DNA of 64,000 bases from an uncultured Hyphomicrobiales bacterium (lineage in GTDB: Bacteria > Pseudomonadota > Alphaproteobacteria > Rhizobiales > Rhizobiaceae). Of the stretch, positions 44,554 through 52,739 are shown piece by piece (position 1 is the first letter of the stretch; every line of letters begins with the position of its first letter). Location of the stretch: NCBI GenBank assembly GCA_943908365.1, contig CALTTH010000014.1:7793-71792 (forward strand). The letters run 5' to 3'. Both the position numbers and the translations under genes were made by a program. The notes below the pieces were generated by a model. It was not told where the DNA came from, did not search any database, and worked only from the letters and a program-made list of their open reading frames with translations.

Positions 44554-45408
44554 CTAGCCCTTAATGCCGCCCGCGGTCAGGCCGGAGACGACACGCTCCT
44601 GGAAGATAACGATCAGGATCGCAACCGGTACGATGCCGACAACGAGCGCTGCGGAAATGACAGGCCAGGGGAAGGCGAATTCGCCTTGATAGAGCTGGAT
44701 ACCGACAGGCAGCGTGCGAAGCGACGGATTGGAGTTGAAGGACAACGCCAACAGGAACTCGTCCCACGCATTGACGAAGGCGAGAATGCCTGCAGTAAAG
44801 ACGCCCGGCGCGCAGAGCGGCACGACGATCTTGAACAGCGCGCCGATGCGGGTGCAGCCATCGATCATCGCAGCGTTTTCGAGGTCACGCGGGATACCTT
44901 CAAAGAAAGAGACCAGCATCAGGGTGCAGACCGGTAGCGACAGCACGGTGTAGGGGAGAACAAGCGCAATCCAGGTGTTCAAGAGGTTCAGCGTGCGCAT
45001 GATTTCAAAGAGCGGCACCAGAAGCGTCACCAGTGGAAAGGTAGAGACGGCGATGATGGCCGACAGGATCAGGCCGCGATAGCGCAGATGGAGCCGCGCC
45101 AGCGCATAGGCTGCCAGCACCGAGATGAAGAGCGTCATGCACGTGGAGAGCAGCGCCACCATGAAGCTGTTGAAGAGGAAGATGTGCAACGGCTGGTCGG
45201 AGAATGCTTGCATGTAATTGGCAAGCGTCGGCGCATGCGGCAGCCAGGTGATCGGCTTTGCCGTCAGTTCCGCTTCGTTCTTCAGCGAGGTGAAAAGAAT
45301 CCACAGCGCCGGAAACATGCCGTTGATCAGAAGTGCGGCTGCGGCAAAAAGCCGAAGCGGGCGACCGGCCAGCAGGGAAGAAAGACCGGGAGATGTCACA
45401 GTGCTCAT
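44554..45408 (-). CDS. smoH: Sulfoquinovosyl-substrate ABC transporter permease SmoH
   Basis: 284-residue MalG-type (CUT1) permease. N-terminal membrane anchor LRLFAAAALLINGMFPALWI, a core of six helices, and the EAA loop reading EGIPRDLENAAMIDGCTRIG (about 188-207) that docks on the ATPase SmoE. The C-terminus is FQERVVSGLTAGGIKG, usual for MalG homologues. It starts three bases after the SmoG stop. Pairs with SmoG to import sulfoquinovosyl glycerol in the smo pathway; function assigned by position in the nine-gene cluster. Confidence 0.93.
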   Translation of the reverse strand: MSTVTSPGLSSLLAGRPLRLFAAAALLINGMFPALWILFTSLKNEAELTAKPITWLPHAPTLANYMQAFSDQPLHIFLFNSFMVALLSTCMTLFISVLAAYALARLHLRYRGLILSAIIAVSTFPLVTLLVPLFEIMRTLNLLNTWIALVLPYTVLSLPVCTLMLVSFFEGIPRDLENAAMIDGCTRIGALFKIVVPLCAPGVFTAGILAFVNAWDEFLLALSFNSNPSLRTLPVGIQLYQGEFAFPWPVISAALVVGIVPVAILIVIFQERVVSGLTAGGIKG

Positions 45409-45411
45409 GGC

Positions 45412-46341
45412 TCAGTCCTTCGTCTTGATGGCGCGCAGATAGATGACGGTCACCACCATGGAGAGCGCAAACATCACGACAGCCAGTGCCGATCCGTAAC
45501 CGAGATCGAGGAAGGACACCGTGTTCTGGTGGATATACATGGCAAGCGTCGCCGTGGATGTGCCGGGGCCACCGCCGGTCATCATGTAGGGAATGTCAAA
45601 GGTCTGTAGGGCCGTAATGGTCCTGAAGATCAGCGCAACGACGATGGCTGGCTTTAAAAGGGGCAGGGTGATTTCAAAAAACTGGCGAATTCTGCCGGCT
45701 CCATCCACATCCGCGGCCTCGTACAGCGAGCGCGGAATGGTCTGTAGACCGGCTAGAATGATCAGCGCCATGAAGGAAGAGGTCTTCCAGATAATCGTCA
45801 GGCAAATGGCCGCGAAGGCCCAGTTGGGCGAGTTGAACCAGATGATGCCTTCGAACCCAAGGCGATTGAGCACATCATTGACGACGCCATATTCGGAATG
45901 GAAGAACCACGCGAAGATAAGGCCGGCAAAAGAAAGCGGCAGCGCCCAGGGAATGAGGAGCGAAAGCCGCACCGGCCATTGCGTGCGGAAAGGCAAATTG
46001 GCCAGCAGCGCCAATGCAAGGCCCATGAACAGCGCGCCGGGAACGGTGATCAGGGTGATCAGCACCGTGTTCCAGGTGGTTTCCCAAAAGACCGGGTCCT
46101 CCAGCATCAGGCGGTAATTATCGAGGCCGACGAACTCCGCCGGCAAACCGGATGTCAGGGAGAGGCTGAACAGGCTGGTATAACCGAGCTTCAACACGGG
46201 ATAGACGATGATGAGCGCAAGCAGGATGCCTGCAGGCGCGAGCAGGAGAACAGCAAGCGCACGATCGCCGAGATCGAGCCAGTTCGTCCAGCGGGGGGCG
46301 GGTCTTTCCGCACCATGTGTGATGTGCAGAGACGAGGTCAT
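45412..46341 (-). CDS. smoG: Sulfoquinovosyl-substrate ABC transporter permease SmoG
   Basis: 309-residue MalF-type (CUT1) permease starting at ATG 46341; GGGAGA lies about 10-15 bases upstream. A TTG at 46359 in the same frame would place the start on top of that ribosome site. Six core helices; the EAA loop is QTIPRSLYEAADVDGAGRIR (about 212-231), and MMTGGGPGTSTATLAMYIHQ is the conserved periplasmic loop. It forms the channel with SmoH. Separated from smoF by a 74-bp gap that contains a stable hairpin. Confidence 0.93.
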   Translation of the reverse strand: MTSSLHITHGAERPAPRWTNWLDLGDRALAVLLLAPAGILLALIIVYPVLKLGYTSLFSLSLTSGLPAEFVGLDNYRLMLEDPVFWETTWNTVLITLITVPGALFMGLALALLANLPFRTQWPVRLSLLIPWALPLSFAGLIFAWFFHSEYGVVNDVLNRLGFEGIIWFNSPNWAFAAICLTIIWKTSSFMALIILAGLQTIPRSLYEAADVDGAGRIRQFFEITLPLLKPAIVVALIFRTITALQTFDIPYMMTGGGPGTSTATLAMYIHQNTVSFLDLGYGSALAVVMFALSMVVTVIYLRAIKTKD

Positions 46342-46383
46342 CACCGTCGCATCTCCCAAACGAATGTCGAATTGATGAGGAAA

Positions 46384-46408
46384 GGAGTGCCGGCGAGATC
46401 GGCACTCC
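46384..46408 (-). other. Hairpin between smoF and smoG
   Basis: Perfect 9-bp inverted repeat GGAGTGCCG / CGGCACTCC (46384-46392, 46400-46408) with a 7-base loop; on the transcribed strand it is followed by TTTCC. It starts 7 bases after the smoF stop. Likely a partial terminator or 3'-end stabiliser that favours binding protein over permease. Confidence 0.72.
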
Positions 46409-46415
46409 CGGCACT

Positions 46416-47642
46416 TTAGCGGATGATGCGCTTCAAACGCGCTTCGATCTGTGCCGCGCCATCTTCAGGCGTGGTAACGCCAGCAAGAACGGCATTGACA
46501 GTTGTGCGAATAACTTCGCTCACCTCGTTATAGCGCGGCGTGACCGGACGCGGCTTGGCGGTTTCAACCACCTGCAGCGCATCGCCAAACCAAGGTGCCG
46601 CCTTCAGAACGGCTTCGTCCTTGTAAGCCGCCGGGTAAGTCGGCAGCAGCGAACCGTTGACGGCCATGAAGGTGGACGTTTCCTGGCTTGAGAGGTACTC
46701 GACCAGCTTCTGTGCCTCGTCCTTATGGTTGGAATAGGCCGAAACGCCCCATTCCCAGCCGCCAAGGCAGGTTGCCTGTTCGCCACCGGCAACGGCAGGA
46801 AGGCGAGCAACGCCGACCTTTCCGGCCACCGCAGAATCCTTGCCCTGGGATTGGGCCCAGGCGTAGGACCAGTTGACGGCGAAGACGACGTTACCGGCCT
46901 GGAATTCCTTGCGCGTATCGTCTGTTGCGACTTCGGCGATATTCTTCTTCGCGACACCCTGATCGACAAAGCTCTTCCAGAGCTTGAGCGAGTTGACCGC
47001 TGCCGTCTTGTCGAAAGTCAGCTTGCCGTTCTCCACCAGGTTCTTGCCCTGGCTCCAATAGGGCAGGAGGAAGGTGCAGACCGCGCCTTCGATCGCCTTG
47101 CCCTGGAAGGAGAGGCCCTGGAGGTCCGGGTTCCTTTCGCCCTCAGCGATCTTCTTGGCCGCGGCTGTCAGTTCATCCCAGGTTTTCGGTGGGGCAATGC
47201 CGTATTTGTCCAGCAGGTCCTTGCGGTAGTAAAGGAACATGGAGTCGGCGAAGGCAGGCAGCGCCACGACCTTGCCATTGACCGTGTTGGCCTCGGCGTA
47301 GGCAGGGAGATAGGACGACATATCCTTGCCTTCGAAGGGCACGGTCCAGCCCGCGGCGGCAAATTGTGCTGGGCGAATGACGTCGAGGATCAGCACGTCA
47401 AGCGACGGATCCTTGGCCGACATGATGGTGTTGAGATATTGCGCCTGGGCTTCGGACGTATTGCCGCCTGTTTCAATCGCAACTTTCGTTCCCGGATTGG
47501 CAGCCTCGAACTTGTCCAAGACCTGGCGCCAGACCTGCGGTTGATGCTGGCTTGAGATATAGACCTTAAGGTCTGCCGCCGCTGCCAGCGACGTCGTCAG
47601 GCTAAGCGCCAGCAGTGCACCCGTGATAATCTTGATGTTCAT
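46416..47642 (-). CDS. smoF: Sulfoquinovosyl glycerol-binding protein SmoF
   Basis: 408-residue family 1 sugar-binding protein with a clear signal peptide (IITGALLALSLTTSLAAAADL, about 5-25). Mature regions include VYISSQHQPQVWRQVLDKFE, DPSLDVLILDVIRPAQFAAA and LGGWEWGVSAYSNHKDEAQK, the latter tryptophan-rich as expected for sugar stacking. ATG 47642 has GGGAGGA six bases upstream. In A. tumefaciens SmoF binds sulfoquinovosyl glycerol; the same ligand is inferred from synteny. Transcribed after smoE (51-bp gap) and before smoG. Confidence 0.93.
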   Translation of the reverse strand: MNIKIITGALLALSLTTSLAAAADLKVYISSQHQPQVWRQVLDKFEAANPGTKVAIETGGNTSEAQAQYLNTIMSAKDPSLDVLILDVIRPAQFAAAGWTVPFEGKDMSSYLPAYAEANTVNGKVVALPAFADSMFLYYRKDLLDKYGIAPPKTWDELTAAAKKIAEGERNPDLQGLSFQGKAIEGAVCTFLLPYWSQGKNLVENGKLTFDKTAAVNSLKLWKSFVDQGVAKKNIAEVATDDTRKEFQAGNVVFAVNWSYAWAQSQGKDSAVAGKVGVARLPAVAGGEQATCLGGWEWGVSAYSNHKDEAQKLVEYLSSQETSTFMAVNGSLLPTYPAAYKDEAVLKAAPWFGDALQVVETAKPRPVTPRYNEVSEVIRTTVNAVLAGVTTPEDGAAQIEARLKRIIR

Positions 47643-47693
47643 TCCATCCTCCCGTTGAACCTTGAATACGCGGACGTTTTTATCGTCCGGCTT

Positions 47694-48770
47694 TTAATTG
47701 ATGACCCGCTGGCTTTGCGCATCGAACAGATGGATGCGCGATGGATCGACGCCGATGCGGATCGTCTCGCCCACTGCGGGCCGCGCGTCGGGCGCCATGC
47801 GCGCCGTCAGCATATCGTCGCCGATCTTGAAGTGGACGAGGGTGTCGGAACCCAACGGCTCAACCACCTGGACTTCGGCCGACATGGCGGCGGCGCTATC
47901 TACGACAGCAACAAAGTGCTCGGGACGAATGCCAACGAGTATCTCCTGCCCATCGCGCGCCGCTGCCTTGCCGATATTGAGGCCGTTGCCGGAGAGGCTG
48001 TCGCCATTGCCGAAGAGAACCTTGCCGCCGGACATGCGCGCGCGAGCAAAGTTCATGGCAGGCGAACCCACAAACCCGCCGACGAAGGCGCTTTGAGGCT
48101 TGTTGTAAACCTCGTCCGGCGTGCCGACCTGCTCGATTTCTCCTCCCTTGAGAATGACGATGCGGTCTGCAAGCGTCATCGCTTCCACCTGGTCGTGGGT
48201 AACGTAGATGATCGTCGTGCCGATCTGCTGATGCAGACGCTTGATTTCTGTGCGAACCTGACCGCGCAGTTTGGCATCGAGGTTCGATAGCGGCTCATCG
48301 AAAAGGAACACCTGTGGCCGGCGGACGATCGCCCGGCCCATGGCCACGCGCTGACGCTGGCCGCCGGAAAGCTGGCCGGGGCGCCGGTCGAGCAGGTGGC
48401 CGATTCCGAGCATTTCCGCGACTTCATTGATGCGCCGATTGGCATCGTCCGAGGCAACGCCGCGAACCTTCAGGCTGAAGCCCATGTTCTCACGCACTGT
48501 CTTGTGCGGATAGAGCGCGTAATCCTGGAAGACCATGGCGATGTCGCGTCCGCGCGGCGGCAGGGTGTTGACCACCGTATCGCCGATACGGATTTCGCCG
48601 CCGCTGATGGTTTCGAGACCCGCCACCATGCGAAGCGTCGTGGACTTGCCGCAGCCGGAAGGGCCAACGAAGACGACGAACTCGCCATCGGCAATTTCCA
48701 GATCGATGCCCTTGACGATGCGAAGCGAGCCATAGCTCTTTTCCAGTTTGCGCAGGCTTACCGAAGCCAT
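47694..48770 (-). CDS. smoE: Sulfoquinovosyl-substrate ABC transporter ATPase SmoE
   Basis: 358-residue MalK/UgpC-type ATPase. Walker A GPSGCGKSTTLRM (about 36-48), Q-loop MVFQDYALYPHKTV, signature LSGGQRQRVAMGRAI, Walker B QVFLFDEPLSNLD, H-loop IYVTHDQVEAMTL, and a C-terminal OB/TOBE regulatory region (VGIRPEHFV). ATG 48770 is preceded by GGGAGGA. First gene of the smoEFGHI operon; a 20-bp motif (48837-48856) shared with the smoC promoter lies 66 bp upstream, so it appears to have its own promoter separate from smoD. Confidence 0.94.
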   Translation of the reverse strand: MASVSLRKLEKSYGSLRIVKGIDLEIADGEFVVFVGPSGCGKSTTLRMVAGLETISGGEIRIGDTVVNTLPPRGRDIAMVFQDYALYPHKTVRENMGFSLKVRGVASDDANRRINEVAEMLGIGHLLDRRPGQLSGGQRQRVAMGRAIVRRPQVFLFDEPLSNLDAKLRGQVRTEIKRLHQQIGTTIIYVTHDQVEAMTLADRIVILKGGEIEQVGTPDEVYNKPQSAFVGGFVGSPAMNFARARMSGGKVLFGNGDSLSGNGLNIGKAAARDGQEILVGIRPEHFVAVVDSAAAMSAEVQVVEPLGSDTLVHFKIGDDMLTARMAPDARPAVGETIRIGVDPSRIHLFDAQSQRVIN

Positions 48771-48836
48771 TCATTCCTCCCAAGCTCGTCATTGCCGACG
48801 AGTTCCTTGACAAAAATCATAGCCGCGAAAAAAAAG

Positions 48837-48856
48837 AAATCAATAGTGTATCAATT
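48837..48856 (-). promoter_or_regulatory. smo operator candidate upstream of smoE
   Basis: On the minus strand AATTGATACACTATTGATTT: two ATTGAT repeats 11 bp apart. It matches the site at 49691-49710 in 18 of 20 positions. Located between the smoD stop and the smoE start. Confidence 0.78.
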
Positions 48857-48955
48857 TTATTCGAAAGCGGAGATTTTGTCTTCTTTTTTGTTGATTTCGC
48901 GAGAGAATTTTCCCGATGTCAGCGGAGCTTAGGCATATCGGTCTTTACTGAGCCG

Positions 48956-49660
48956 TCAGCGCAACCTGCTCACATATCGAGCGACGGTATGGTCGTACCA
49001 TGTGTGAGATACCTCGGCCTTTTCTCCATCGTGGGAGTGACTGACGCGCAGAACATGGGGCAGAAGATCGCCCATTGCCGGGCCAAAAGCCGGGGGCTTC
49101 CAATCTGGAACCTGGCCCAGATCGATATAGTCCTCGGCCTTGGCGATCCAGAGATTCAGCCTCGTGCGGTAATAGAGATAGAGCGACTCGGACAGGTCCT
49201 CTGGCACGATCGAATCGACATAGGAGCCGTCCAGCCATATCTCCTCTATGGCAGCAACCTTTCCGCCAATGCGGCGCAGGCGGCGAATACGGTGCCCCTC
49301 CGACGAGGTGCCGAAGGACGGCAGGCCTGGATCTTTCGTCTCCCGGCTGACGCTCAGGATTTCTGCCGTTGGCAAGCCGCCACCTTCGATGAGCTCCAGC
49401 CGGAAGAGGGCATAGACACTCTGTGGGTCATTGATCGCGCGAATGTAGTTGCCCGAACCCTGTATGCGTTCGAGCAGGCCACGGCTTTCGAGTTCGGCCA
49501 GCGTCTTGCGTAGCGTCCCGACGGCAATTCCCAGATCCTTTGCCATGTCTCTTTCCGGCGGAAGTTTCTCGCCATCGATCAATCGCCCCGCCGCAATATC
49601 ACGCACCATTGTCTCGGCGATCTGGAGATACATGGGCAAACTTCCCTTGGAACTCTTCAT
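48956..49660 (-). CDS. smoD: GntR/HutC-family regulator of the smo cluster
   Basis: 234 residues from ATG 49660; a TTG at 49666 adds two residues and also has GGAGG upstream. The N-terminal winged HTH reads YLQIAETMVRDIAAGRLIDG then DLGIAVGTLRKTLAELESRG. The C-terminal UTRA effector domain (about 85-230) includes RIRRLRRIGGKVAAIEEIW. It sits between the transport/SQase operon and the divergent smoCBA operon, and a common 20-bp motif lies before both. Most likely a repressor released by sulfoquinovose or a related metabolite (inference). In the A. tumefaciens cluster the gene in this position is smoD. Confidence 0.88.
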   Translation of the reverse strand: MKSSKGSLPMYLQIAETMVRDIAAGRLIDGEKLPPERDMAKDLGIAVGTLRKTLAELESRGLLERIQGSGNYIRAINDPQSVYALFRLELIEGGGLPTAEILSVSRETKDPGLPSFGTSSEGHRIRRLRRIGGKVAAIEEIWLDGSYVDSIVPEDLSESLYLYYRTRLNLWIAKAEDYIDLGQVPDWKPPAFGPAMGDLLPHVLRVSHSHDGEKAEVSHTWYDHTVARYVSRLR

Positions 49661-49690
49661 TTTCAACGCCTTTCCTCCCGCGGCATAAAA

Positions 49691-49710
49691 AATTGATACA
49701 TCATTGATTT
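49691..49710 (+). promoter_or_regulatory. smo operator candidate between smoD and smoC
   Basis: AATTGATACATCATTGATTT, with ATTGAT repeated at an 11-bp period. 18 of 20 bases agree with 48837-48856 read on the opposite strand. It lies 30 bp from the smoD start and 53 bp from the smoC start, well placed to control both. Confidence 0.78.
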
Positions 49711-49763
49711 ACATCAAGGCCGGTGATATTCAAATAGGCATTGGACGTTTTGGGAGGATTTTT

Positions 49764-50921
49764 ATGACCGTTGTGCCCGTAACCTCAGCTGACCTCGACG
49801 CTACCGAGGTGTCCTGGTTTTCGGCTCTTTGCTCCGATGACTATGAGTTTCTCGGCGTGCCGGACGGTCGCCTGCGTTCCAGCTGGGATCATTGTTCCTC
49901 CATCGTCAAGAAAGCGGAAAAGCTGAAGTTTCGCAATATCCTCTGCCCGTCCTCCTATCAGGTCGGTCAGGATACGCTGAGCTTCGTCGCTGGATGTGCG
50001 CCGATCACTCAAGACATCAACTTCCTCGCCGCAATCCGTTGTGGTGAGATGCAGCCCATCATGCTGGCGCGCACCGTCGCGACGCTCGATCACATGCTAA
50101 AGGGTCGCTTGACGCTGAACGTCATCAGCTCGGATTTTCCGGGCGAAGTCGCCGATAGCGCCTATCGATACAAGCGCAGCCACGAGGTGGTGGAAATCCT
50201 GCGCCAGGCCTGGACGCGCGATGAGATCAATCACGAGGGCGAAATCTACCAGTTCAAAAACGTCACGACGGAACCGGCGCGCCCCTACCAGCAGAATGGC
50301 GGACCGCTGCTCTACTTTGGTGGCTATTCGCCGGATGCGCTGGAACTCTGCGGCGCGCAATGCGACGTTTACCTGATGTGGCCGGAAGTCAAGGAACAGC
50401 TGGCCGAGCGCATGCGCGCCGTCCATTCCCGCGCCGAGGCGCATGGACGGACACTGGATTACGGTCTGCGCGTTCACATGATCGTGCGCGACACGGAAGC
50501 CGAAGCGCACGAGTATGCCGAACATCTCGTCTCAAAACTTGACGACGAATATGGCCGCCAGATCCGTGCCCGCGCGCATGACAGCATTTCGCTCGGCGTC
50601 GCCCATCAGGCAAAGGCCCGCGAACAGGCGGACCAGTACGGGTACACGGAGCCGAACCTGTGGACGGGTGTCGGACGTGCGCGCTCCGGATGTGGTGCGG
50701 CACTTGTCGGTTCTACCGATCAGGTTCTGACGAAGCTTGAGGAGTATCAGAAGATGGGCATTCGCGCCTTCATCTTCTCCGGTTATCCGCATCTTGACGA
50801 GGCCGAGCATTTTGGCCGTAAGGTTCTGCCACAGATGAAGACGTGTTCGCTGCCACATGCGCGCGGACGCGTTCCGGCAGAGACGCCTGCAACACCCCTC
50901 GGCAATGGAGAGCGCCACTAA
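49764..50921 (+). CDS. smoC: Sulfoquinovose monooxygenase (FMNH2-dependent)
   Basis: 385-residue bacterial-luciferase-like, alkanesulfonate-monooxygenase-type enzyme. With FMNH2 and O2 it oxidises sulfoquinovose at C6, releasing sulfite and giving 6-oxo-glucose. Family features: a TIM-barrel start with VSWFSALCSDDYEFLG, the SsuD-like block SSYQVGQDTLSFVAGCAPIT, LARTVATLDHMLKGRLTLNV (about 108-127), and a flavin-binding region LLYFGGYSPDALELCGAQCD. ATG 49764 has GGGAGG seven bases upstream; a longer in-frame start at 49704 would overlap the operator. The stop overlaps the smoB start (TAATG). Assigned by family and by the complete A-I synteny. Confidence 0.95.
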   Translation: MTVVPVTSADLDATEVSWFSALCSDDYEFLGVPDGRLRSSWDHCSSIVKKAEKLKFRNILCPSSYQVGQDTLSFVAGCAPITQDINFLAAIRCGEMQPIMLARTVATLDHMLKGRLTLNVISSDFPGEVADSAYRYKRSHEVVEILRQAWTRDEINHEGEIYQFKNVTTEPARPYQQNGGPLLYFGGYSPDALELCGAQCDVYLMWPEVKEQLAERMRAVHSRAEAHGRTLDYGLRVHMIVRDTEAEAHEYAEHLVSKLDDEYGRQIRARAHDSISLGVAHQAKAREQADQYGYTEPNLWTGVGRARSGCGAALVGSTDQVLTKLEEYQKMGIRAFIFSGYPHLDEAEHFGRKVLPQMKTCSLPHARGRVPAETPATPLGNGERH

Positions 50922-51811
50922 TGCAACGCATCGATATCACCTCCGGGCTTTCCTTCAGCCGCATCGTTTACGGCATGTGGCGGATCGGCGATGACGCCGA
51001 CACCTCGCCGCGCCATGTGCAGGCGAAGATCGAGGCTTGCCTGGAGCAGGGGATTACCACCATGGATCAGGCCGACATTTATGGCGGCTACACGGCGGAA
51101 GCCATTCTGGGCAATGGCCTTAGAGAGGCGCCATCGCTGCGCGACAAAATCGAAATCGTGACGAAATGCGGCATCGTTGCGCCTGCCGGGCGCCACTCGG
51201 CGGCCCGCGTCAAGCATTACGACACGAGCGCAAAGCACATTAACGAATCGGTCGAAGCCTCACTTCGCGACATGAACACGGATCGTATCGATCTGCTTCT
51301 CATCCACCGTCCGGACCCGATGCTAGACCCGGAAGAGACCGGCGAGACGCTGGATGCGCTGGTGGCCTCCGGTAAGGTCAGAAGTGTCGGCGTATCGAAT
51401 TTTCGCCCCTGGGATTTTTCGCTGCTGCAATCCAACATGACGGAAGAGCTGGTGACCAACCAGATCGAGATCAGCCTTGCTGAGACCGCCTGCTTCACCA
51501 ATGGCGATCTCGCCTATCTGCAGGAGCGCGCCCTGCCAGTGATGGCCTGGTCGCCGCTCGGTGGTGGGTCGCTGATGGGGAAAGACGGTCCGCTTGCCGA
51601 TGCACTGGAGCGGATCGCTAACGAGAATAATGTGGATGCGGCAGCTGTTGCCGTTGCTTGGCTGCTGGCCCATCCGGCAAAGATTTTGCCCGTCATGGGA
51701 ACCAACAATCTGGCGCGCATCGCCACCATCTCTCAGGCCACTCAGGTCGAGATGGATCGGCAAACATGGTTTGAACTCTACACTCTGGCAAATGGTCGTG
51801 AGGTGCCCTGA
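50921..51811 (+). CDS. smoB: 6-oxo-glucose reductase (aldo-keto reductase)
   Basis: 296-residue aldo-keto reductase that reduces 6-oxo-glucose to glucose with NAD(P)H in the smo pathway. AKR catalytic tetrad: Asp and Tyr in TTMDQADIYGGY (about 48-59), Lys in EIVTKCGIV, His in DLLLIHRPDP. A C-terminal nucleotide site lies in ILPVMGTNNLARI. Its start ATG shares one base with the smoC stop and its TGA shares one base with the smoA ATG, so the three enzymes are translationally coupled. The product glucose enters central metabolism, so all six carbons are kept. Confidence 0.94.
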   Translation: MQRIDITSGLSFSRIVYGMWRIGDDADTSPRHVQAKIEACLEQGITTMDQADIYGGYTAEAILGNGLREAPSLRDKIEIVTKCGIVAPAGRHSAARVKHYDTSAKHINESVEASLRDMNTDRIDLLLIHRPDPMLDPEETGETLDALVASGKVRSVGVSNFRPWDFSLLQSNMTEELVTNQIEISLAETACFTNGDLAYLQERALPVMAWSPLGGGSLMGKDGPLADALERIANENNVDAAAVAVAWLLAHPAKILPVMGTNNLARIATISQATQVEMDRQTWFELYTLANGREVP

Positions 51812-52338
51812 TGACATCGATGAGCAGTTTGAATGTGCAGAATGAACACCGCTTCGTCCCCGACGCGACGACATCGCGAAGCTTCCGCAACGCGCTTGGA
51901 AATTTTCCCACAGGTGTGACCGTTGTCACGGCCGATACCCCAGGCGGTCCTACAGGCATGACGGTCAACAGCTTCTCCTCCGTCTCGCTTGACCCGCCAC
52001 TCGTGCTCTGGTCTCCAGCAAAGACCTCAACTCGGCACGACTTCTTCATCGGCGCGACAAATTTCGCCATTCATGTTCTGGACGCCGAACAGGACGCGCT
52101 TTGCTCCCGCTTTACCCGCGGCGGCCGCGGCTTCGAGGAACTGGACTGGGAGCGAAATTCAGAAGGCGTGCCGATCATTCCGGGGACATTGAGCCGCTTC
52201 GAATGCGCCCAGGCGTCAGTTCACGATGCGGGCGACCACTCGATCATCATCGGCCGCGTCCTTCGTGCTGCCCACCGAGAAGGCGACCCCCTATGCTTCG
52301 CCCGCGGCGCCTTCGGACGCTTCACCGTTAATGCGTGA
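51811..52338 (+). CDS. smoA: Flavin reductase partner of SmoC
   Basis: 175-residue flavin reductase-like (FMN-binding split barrel) protein that supplies FMNH2 to SmoC. Signature segments are NALGNFPTGVTVVTADTPGG (about 27-46), GMTVNSFSSVSLDPPLVLWS (about 50-69) and a C-terminal HSIIIGRVLRA. Class similar to NTA/4-HPA monooxygenase component B. The start overlaps the smoB stop by one base (TGATG). It completes the smoCBA operon; 12 bp downstream is the end of a convergent small gene. No obvious terminator seen. Confidence 0.94.
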   Translation: MTSMSSLNVQNEHRFVPDATTSRSFRNALGNFPTGVTVVTADTPGGPTGMTVNSFSSVSLDPPLVLWSPAKTSTRHDFFIGATNFAIHVLDAEQDALCSRFTRGGRGFEELDWERNSEGVPIIPGTLSRFECAQASVHDAGDHSIIIGRVLRAAHREGDPLCFARGAFGRFTVNA

Positions 52339-52350
52339 CGCTATCGGCAC

Positions 52351-52545
52351 TCAGCCATGAAACAGCGCCACAACCGCCGAAATCACCGTCGCGCCACCGA
52401 TCGGCGCGACGAGCGCCAAGATGGCGTTGAAGACCAGCACCCAAATTAGAACCTTCTGCTCGCGCTCAGAAAGCTGCCGATACTCCGGTTTCCGTGGCGG
52501 CGGTTCGGGTTGCTGTCGATAGTAACCTTCCAAGTCACGATACAT
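52351..52545 (-). CDS. Small single-helix membrane protein, unknown
   Basis: 64 residues. A polar proline-rich head (YRQQPEPPPRKPEYRQLSER) is followed by one long or two short hydrophobic segments (VLIWVLVFNAILALVAPIGG, then ATVISAVVALF). The ATG at 52545 is followed by normal-looking codon use, and there are no overlapping genes. Converges on smoA, so it is not part of the smo transcript. Unrecognised; could be a conserved small rhizobial inner-membrane protein. Moderate confidence that it is real. Confidence 0.6.
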   Translation of the reverse strand: MYRDLEGYYRQQPEPPPRKPEYRQLSEREQKVLIWVLVFNAILALVAPIGGATVISAVVALFHG

Positions 52546-52739
52546 GCTGTTTCCCTCGCCTCGTATTGATAACTATACTACCAATGGCTCGGTCTGGATC
52601 ACAAGATGGACCGACAAATCGAAAATCTCTGAGGCGCATCCCTTCTTTGTTGTCGATGCGCCAAATGATGCATTAAAACCACACGCTTGTCGGATGGTAA
52701 GCGGCGCTTGCGACGCCGCTCACTTTGCCTATTCGTGGC

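Noticed and set aside
49691..49710. Reading the smo site as a TGAT-N2-ATCA palindrome
   Set aside because: That symmetry holds only in the smoC copy; the smoE copy keeps the ATTGAT direct repeat instead.
42482..52338. smo cluster as a recently acquired mobile island
   Set aside because: No integrase, transposase, tRNA or flanking repeats seen, and base composition looks like the neighbouring genes.
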